DNA from: Pyronema omphalodes
Lineage: Eukaryota > Ascomycota > Pezizomycetes > Pezizales > Pyronemataceae
Direction of reading: 5' to 3'
DNA length: 64,000 nucleotides
Assembly (NCBI GenBank): GCA_024516155.1
Contig: JAJJXM010000003.1
Location: forward strand, 372,001-436,000
The notes under the pieces are model-generated. The model made no database searches and was not told the DNA's origin. It was given only the letters and a program-made list of their open reading frames with translations. Both the position numbers and the translations under genes were made by a program. Below are positions 58,544 through 64,000 of the stretch, one piece after another. Every line of letters begins with the position of its first letter. Within the stretch, counting starts at the first letter, position 1.

Positions 58544-61225
58544 TTTTCTTGATTCTTTCTTGGAGTCTGGAAGAGAGATACTCGATGACGGGCGCTGTAT
58601 TCGGGTTTCGGTTATGAGGTTGTGGATGCGATTGAGGAGCGGATATAAAAGCTGTCAAGCAGCGGAGTGGCCCCTCCTTCAAAAGGAATTTCAATGTTGT
58701 TATCTCCGTCCGTATCAGTCGAAAAGTGCTTCCAATTGACGCCTTCCAACTTTGTTCGTTGTTCAGGGCTGCGAGACTTTCGCAGCAGTAGCTCTGGAAA
58801 GGCGACAACAAACCCACCAGACCAGACCATACTCCTCCCCTGCCAAACCCAATTCCCCCACCACCGCCTCTGCCGTCGCCTTCAGGTGCAGTGTCGTCAA
58901 ATGCGTCGACGTGTCCAATAATTTACGCTGGATTTGGATGCGCCGCTATGCCTATCAAATGCGCCGCCGTATTCGTCAATGCCTTCTTGTTGGGTCGCTT
59001 CGCATTCGCACAACTTTCACACCAACTACCACCGCTACCGGCGCCGAAACAGATGCCAACGAGACGTGGTTACCACTGGGTGGAGCAGCGCAGTTTGGAT
59101 TATCTATTCCTTTTCGCGAAGAAGTGCGGAATAGCAGTTAAGTTTCGCGCAGGGTGATCGCGTGAAATGTAGCCCGGCCACACAAATGCATGCACGCAAC
59201 GCACACAACACAGCTCACTCAAAGTATAAAGTTGTTAGGGGAAAAAGGCTGTCCATACAGTGTGATATTACCTGGTGTGTGGACAGCGACGTTTTCTGGT
59301 AACAGACACGCAGTCGAATTGACGCAATGCAACGATAGTTGGGCCGAGATATCGCACGTCCCTGGACCGGACACAGAGTGTTTTCCGGGTTGAATCCCGC
59401 GTGGCAAGCTGAACTCCGGACTCTAGAAACCGGCACGATGATATTCAGGGCGAATTCGAAAATCTTCTGGAGAACAGTTCGTTCGAGAGGTCTGGCCAGA
59501 CGCGCGCGCGAAGACGTTAAGAGGCGATTTTAATGTAGTGGCGGCTTGAACCCCGTTGCATATTCTCCGCCTCGCCCGACTGTTCCCGGTTCTTCGCTTC
59601 TCTAGCCCAGTGAAAGGCGAGCACTATTCGTTTCGGCGGTCTTTGCCCTTGTTGTTGCTCAGGGCCACCGCAATTGAGAATCGTACTGGAGTGTACTGTT
59701 TGGCAAATCTCAGGCTTCCTTAGGAACGTCAGTGTCGGGATGCCCAGGTGCTCTACCGGCGGTCAAGATCGATGCGTCTGAAAGGGCAAAAAGATGTGAT
59801 GATGAGTTGGCATAAAATGCATGTCAGGCGCTCTGGTCTGCAAGTGCCATATCAACAGCATAGAAAAGCACTATTCTAGAGTCCACAGTCCATACGTGTA
59901 CCTTCTAAGCTGATATTCGTTAAAGAATCCTAATTTTGTGCATTAATTGATGTTACCGGACGCTTCTTCAGTACGTTTTCGTTAGTATTCTCTTCTATCA
60001 TTTCTTGCAATACATTCGCGTTGGACTCACAACAAAAGGTTTTTAGAGGCGTCTGCAACCTGCAGGACGAAAGCATCACACGTCATTGTTGACCGGCCAT
60101 CTGGAGGAATCTGTCAGTACGACATGCACAGTACCACACAAAGATTGCCTCGGCAATGGTTGATGGTTGCGACACCTATTGCAGGTACATTCCACGGAGA
60201 TTTGGAGTTCCTGGAGATACTTTTGAGGTATCTTATGAAGAATTCGTAAGGCAAGGCTGGTGTTGTGCTCCTATCCTTATGGTAAGGCTGAAGCCTAACC
60301 CGGCGGCTGTCAAGCGGGGCTTCATGCGCCAAGCCAGACCGCAGATCTCTGTGCCAGCAAACACATCGCAGAGCTGTCGAAGAAGAGGAGAAGTGGAGAT
60401 GGAGGTGGGTGATGCATTTGGGGACAGAAGGTTTCCCCCGCTCGAAGTTTGGAGGCCAAGACTAGAGTTGTGCTGTATGGTGTGCACTTGTCATCATGTG
60501 TAACAGCGCGCGACAATGAATTAATGGTAACCTGCCATTCGACTGACATTTCCAGCTCTAATGTCTGTAAACAATTTCGATGAAATCCGCTCCACATATC
60601 CGATTTCAGTTGTCTCCATAGCCCCCGCCTGAAATTCGATAGATGCTCACCTCATCACGGGCATCACAATATCCGGCCATCTGCAGCAGCCTCGTGGCTA
60701 AGAAACAACTGGCCATTTGTTTAGCCCGAAGGGGGCCAGTCTAATGAAGAGTACTGAACGAATTCCTTCTATTTCTTCTGTCGAACATTCCATGCAGCGA
60801 CAACACATCTGCTATACTAATGTTCATCGGTAGCGGCTTTTGCATTACTCAGGGGCTCCCACAAGCCATTAACTTTCACCAATTCTCACAAAGTATCAAC
60901 TACGTATACAACTAACCAAGAAAAGTCGTCAAGGAAACACTGGAATTGAACAACGATTACCAAAAAGAGTTAATAAGTAGATGATTTTTTAACGCTTGGT
61001 ATAGTTACGGATAGTGCTACTTCCAAGTATCTAAGGATGATATTGATATTCCATACGTACTATGGATAAGACGGTTCTCCAGAACACAGGACTCATATCT
61101 GTGTATCAAACAAATAAACTAAATTAAGCAGCTATAAAATTGATTAAGTAATATTTTCCTACTTAGCTCGACATAATTAGCCAACAAAAAGCTAAACCTC
61201 TCAGTATATCAAGCACTTGGTCCCC
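58544..61225. other. 2.7-kb spacer with an unresolved possible coding stretch
   Basis: This includes the RBR gene promoter. Overlapping open frames in two phases at about 58690-59157 on the plus strand are listed separately. From 59160 to 61225 no gene is supported; the sequence becomes AT-rich after 60890. Confidence 0.45.
58693..59157 (+). CDS. possible small gene, reading frame unresolved (tentative)
   Basis: Two overlapping plus-strand frames look more protein-like than background. One includes QTRPYSSPAKPNSPTTASAV, which resembles a mitochondrial presequence with an R-x-Y-S-S cleavage site. The other starts at 58891 (MSSNASTCPIIYAGFGCAAM) and continues 88 codons to 59157. A GTGCAG sequence near 58884 could be a splice donor linking them, but no model closes convincingly. 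It lies divergent to the RBR gene. Family not recognised; it may be chance. Confidence 0.25.
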
Positions 61226-62929
61226 TCATTCGTCATCTTCGAGCTCTACTAGTCGTTTAAAGTCCTCCTTCATTTCATGCATGTCATTTCTGGCCATGAA
61301 TTTTTTCAGCTTTCTTTCCATCTTCTCAGCAAGAATAGAGCCAAGTGCCTCAATGCCCAACATAATCATTTCTTCTCTTAGATCCTCCTTATCCTTCTGT
61401 TTCTTTCTTTTCTCTACTGTGTCAGAATATCGAGTGATGTCTCCCGCACTATATTCCTGTCTTTTTACTAACTGTAGTCCATTACCTTCCACATCATAAA
61501 CGTCATGCTCTTGCACATCCCCTTGCGTATTATCTATATCTTCCTCTTCATAATTGTTTTCGTCATCCTTTTCTCTTTCTTTGGCATGCTGATCATCTTG
61601 TAGCTCATTCCACTGATCCTGACACCCACTCACAACTATCAACCTTTCTTCAAGCCCATTTAAACCTTCTTCGCAATAGTTCTCATCACTACTTTCACTG
61701 GGAGTATATATATCTTCTTCCGCCGAACTAATCGAAGCTGTATCATCGCTGTCTGTGGCGTCATCGTTGCTGTTTGCGGTATCATCGTTGCTGTCTACGG
61801 TGTCATAGTTGTTGTTTGCGGTGTCATCTTTGGCATCTTGATATACATGCGGACATTCTTTTCTCTTTATTATGTGTGACTGGGGTACAAGACACATCCC
61901 GTCGGCAATATTGCAATGATCAACTTGGTTCATGATATCATTATCTGTATATAAGACCATTGTGACTTCGAATACAAGCTTCTCGTCTTGTGAAGAATCT
62001 TCCGTAGTCGTTTCGTTTGGTGTTTTGTCACAGGAATCAACGGCAAAGATTTCGTGGAATGACTCCTCAGACCGGAGACTTTGATTGGTGTCAGTCGCTG
62101 TTTCGTCTGTGGTTGTGTTGTCGGAACCGATGATAGGCATTTCGTGTAATGAATTCTCAGGCTCGAGACTTGAACTGGTCTTAGCCGCTTCTTCGTTCGT
62201 GGTGGGGTCCTCAGGCTGGAGACTTTGATTGGTGTCAGCCGCTGTTTCGTTTGTAGTTGTGTTGTCGAAACCGATGGTAGGCATTTCGTGCAATGAATTC
62301 TCAGGCCCGAGACTTGAACTGGTCTTAGCCGCTTCTTCGTTCGTGGTGGGGTTATCGAAACTGATGACAGGTATTTCGTCTGATACTTCTCCGGTCTGCG
62401 AGACTTCATCAATCCCAGTCGCTATTTCGTTTGTGGTGTCATTTTTAGCTTCGATTGCAACTCCAGCGGCATCGGAAATGGCCTCAATCACTGCCTCTGT
62501 ATCAACCTGATTCACTTCATCATCCGGATTGGCGATTATTCTGGGTACTTCATACGATCGTTGCGTCACTACATCTTCCTCTGTCTGCCCCCCTGTATCC
62601 ATCGAAACAACGGTACTCGGAAGTTGTCCAAACGGCGGTTGATTCATTGTATGTCTCGTCTGCAAATGCACTGGCATTCGAATAGCATTATCAAAAAATC
62701 CCTGCAGCGTAGATGAAGTTGATCCCGACTGAACGCTTGTAATCGAACCGTGTCTTGGTACAATGTTTCCAGCGGTATTGGCTTTTGTTGCTCTCCAGAG
62801 TAACGGAGATCGAAGCTTTGCGAGGCGCCGCCATGGACTATGTTTGTCTTCGGGGGTGTCGGGACTCGGTTCAGAACCACGAGTCGAGCGGGAAGGGAAG
62901 GAAAGTTTCTTAAATAAGATTGTCGACAT
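61226..62929 (-). CDS. acidic tandem-repeat protein of unknown function, 567 aa
   Basis: A single intronless frame of 567 codons. Residues 1-60 are basic (RSTRGSE, RRLAKLRSPLLWRATKA). The middle is highly acidic and Thr/Asn/Ser-rich and includes two adjacent near-identical 48-residue repeats (194-241 and 242-289), each with PTTNEEAAKTSSSL, ENSLHEMP and TNQSL. A degenerate Asn/Asp-rich run (NDDTANSNDD-like units, about 370-400) follows. The C-terminus (about 510-567) is charged and likely forms a coiled coil (REEMIMLGIEALGSILAEKM). There is no signal peptide or membrane segment. I do not recognise the family; it may be lineage-specific. Length without stops and consistent composition argue for a real gene, though the repeats could inflate the frame. 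Confidence 0.65.
   Translation of the reverse strand: MSTILFKKLSFPSRSTRGSEPSPDTPEDKHSPWRRLAKLRSPLLWRATKANTAGNIVPRHGSITSVQSGSTSSTLQGFFDNAIRMPVHLQTRHTMNQPPFGQLPSTVVSMDTGGQTEEDVVTQRSYEVPRIIANPDDEVNQVDTEAVIEAISDAAGVAIEAKNDTTNEIATGIDEVSQTGEVSDEIPVISFDNPTTNEEAAKTSSSLGPENSLHEMPTIGFDNTTTNETAADTNQSLQPEDPTTNEEAAKTSSSLEPENSLHEMPIIGSDNTTTDETATDTNQSLRSEESFHEIFAVDSCDKTPNETTTEDSSQDEKLVFEVTMVLYTDNDIMNQVDHCNIADGMCLVPQSHIIKRKECPHVYQDAKDDTANNNYDTVDSNDDTANSNDDATDSDDTASISSAEEDIYTPSESSDENYCEEGLNGLEERLIVVSGCQDQWNELQDDQHAKEREKDDENNYEEEDIDNTQGDVQEHDVYDVEGNGLQLVKRQEYSAGDITRYSDTVEKRKKQKDKEDLREEMIMLGIEALGSILAEKMERKLKKFMARNDMHEMKEDFKRLVELEDDE
62063..62350 (-). repeat. two tandem 144-bp coding repeats
   Basis: Units 62350-62207 and 62206-62063 are in frame and encode 48 residues each, differing at about ten amino acids. 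The copies preserve the frame, consistent with unequal crossing-over within the gene. Confidence 0.85.
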
Positions 62930-64000
62930 TTCGGTGCTTTTGTTACTGAACTAGTTTTAAAATGGAAGAATGGCTTAATGAGGTCCGATTGAACAAAGGT
63001 TGAGGAGCTTAAGTAGTTTCTATCTCGAATTACGTGCGGTCGATTCCTCACCCCCTTAGTGAGGCGCATTTACAGAAACTTCAGAATAAGGAGGCTGTGC
63101 CTACTTGCCCACTTACCTAGCCACAATATTGTTTGATTGCTTGGTAGGTATATCAAATCTCATAGGTTGCGGGGTGCGTGAATCTGGAAGATAACTGGCT
63201 GTGCTATATTCAGTTTTATGTGCTTCTAGAATACAGCCGATGATGTTGCATGTGCTTAGATTGCATCATTGATGCTGATACGTGGGGTTTTATTTTAATT
63301 TGCATTCGTTGATCAGATAATATGATTGGTACATGTTCGATGACGCAATAGAATATTTGCCGCGCAGGTTTATACATTTCGCAACCAAAAAGCAAAATAA
63401 ATCAGACCTTCATCAATGTATAAATTCTCCTGTAATACAGCCAGTGAATAATGACACACTTGATGAATAAGAAAGCTACAAAACAAATCAACGATAGCCC
63501 ATGATAAGGCAGTAATCTCTGCTGTCGCAGCAAAAAGAAGATTCGAAATAAAAAAAACATACATATCATCCGCGGAGGCTGTAATATCTTTTTGAGGGAA
63601 CATATGACGTGCGGTCTGCGGGATAAACATGGTATACCAGCAAATATCAATCGTTCATCAAGTAATAGTAATTACCCTAACAAAAACAACCATGTTAACA
63701 TTTCTGAACTGTTCAGAAAAAAGAGTTAGGTGCTTCATCCACTTGTATTATACACTCCTTGATTACTCATACCTCACGCTTCCCACAAGCCACGATCATC
63801 ATTATTATCGTTAAATACTCACATCGCAATTGCGAAGATATGTAATGGAGCAGTGGAAACATGGTGACATTCTCCCTATATATCGAACGCTATAAAGACT
63901 CAATACAACAAGGTAATCAAACCAATAACATAGCACCATATCTTGCAATCCATCAAAGTTCTCTCCGATGATCCTCCGGCGTTTCCGTAGCCACCAATTC
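62930..64000. other. right-edge spacer; possible spliced minus-strand gene running off the window
   Basis: A minus-strand frame at 63370-63630 encodes hydrophobic segments. It contains splice-like signals (GTATGT donor near 63562, CGACAG acceptor near 63525; a GTGAGT donor near 63825). It might be the 3' part of a membrane-protein gene, but no exon chain could be closed and no family is recognised. Confidence 0.25.

Noticed and set aside
59290..59410. possible tRNA, suggested by GGGTTGAATCCC
   Set aside because: The T-arm-like hairpin is present, but no acceptor stem, D arm or anticodon arm can be placed at correct distances.
61930..62412. 160-codon minus-strand frame with tandem repeats
   Set aside because: It is an alternative frame of the acidic repeat gene. 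Repeats of 144 bp are open in more than one frame, and the 567-codon frame is far longer.

Overview
This window is eukaryotic nuclear DNA from a filamentous ascomycete (Pezizomycotina-type). The evidence is numerous short spliceosomal introns (about 49-200 nt) with GTAAGT/GTATGT-like donors and CTAAC/CTGAC branch points, an intron-less nuclear tRNA-Trp, an RID/Masc1-type cytosine methyltransferase (a family known only from fungi), and fungal versions of ATP synthase subunit f, complex I NUO-21, Urk1 and nicotinamidase. I cannot fix the class or species. All exon models were built by hand from splice signals and reading-frame continuity; those for recognised families close perfectly in frame.

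Layout. 1-14017 is almost gene-free and rich in microsatellites, homopolymer tracts and TGTACA-type palindromes. It contains a 606-bp element with 18-bp perfect terminal inverted repeats (9286-9891), which looks like a MITE. A fungal protein of unknown function (14018-14737) is followed by about 8 kb without genes apart from a tRNA-Trp(CCA) at 22666. A four-exon RID-like DNA methyltransferase lies on the minus strand (23618-25633). From 28 to 34 kb come a 2-oxoglutarate/Fe(II) oxygenase-like protein, a secreted pectate lyase and a pirin. A 50-residue microprotein with an exact RanBP2-type zinc finger sits at 35432-35584. A small repeat-rich island (36.1-36.85 kb) precedes a compact housekeeping block: two unknown proteins, UBC9 (SUMO E2), ATP synthase f and NUO-21 (divergent pair), uridine kinase/UPRT with 12 exons, the mRNA-export cofactor NXT1/p15, an HX4D acyltransferase and nicotinamidase. 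The right end carries a 981-aa RBR E3 ubiquitin ligase and a 567-aa acidic repeat protein.

How the genes relate. There is no obvious biosynthetic cluster. Functional pairings that can be argued are the shared 323-bp promoter of two mitochondrial OXPHOS subunits, and SUMO (UBC9) and ubiquitin (RBR) factors in the same block. RID, the genome-defence methyltransferase, is in the same window as the MITE, but no heavily RIP-mutated transposon is visible. The best candidates for something undescribed are the RanBP2-finger microprotein, the MITE with its internal palindrome, the 36.6-kb inverted/direct repeat island and the acidic tandem-repeat protein.
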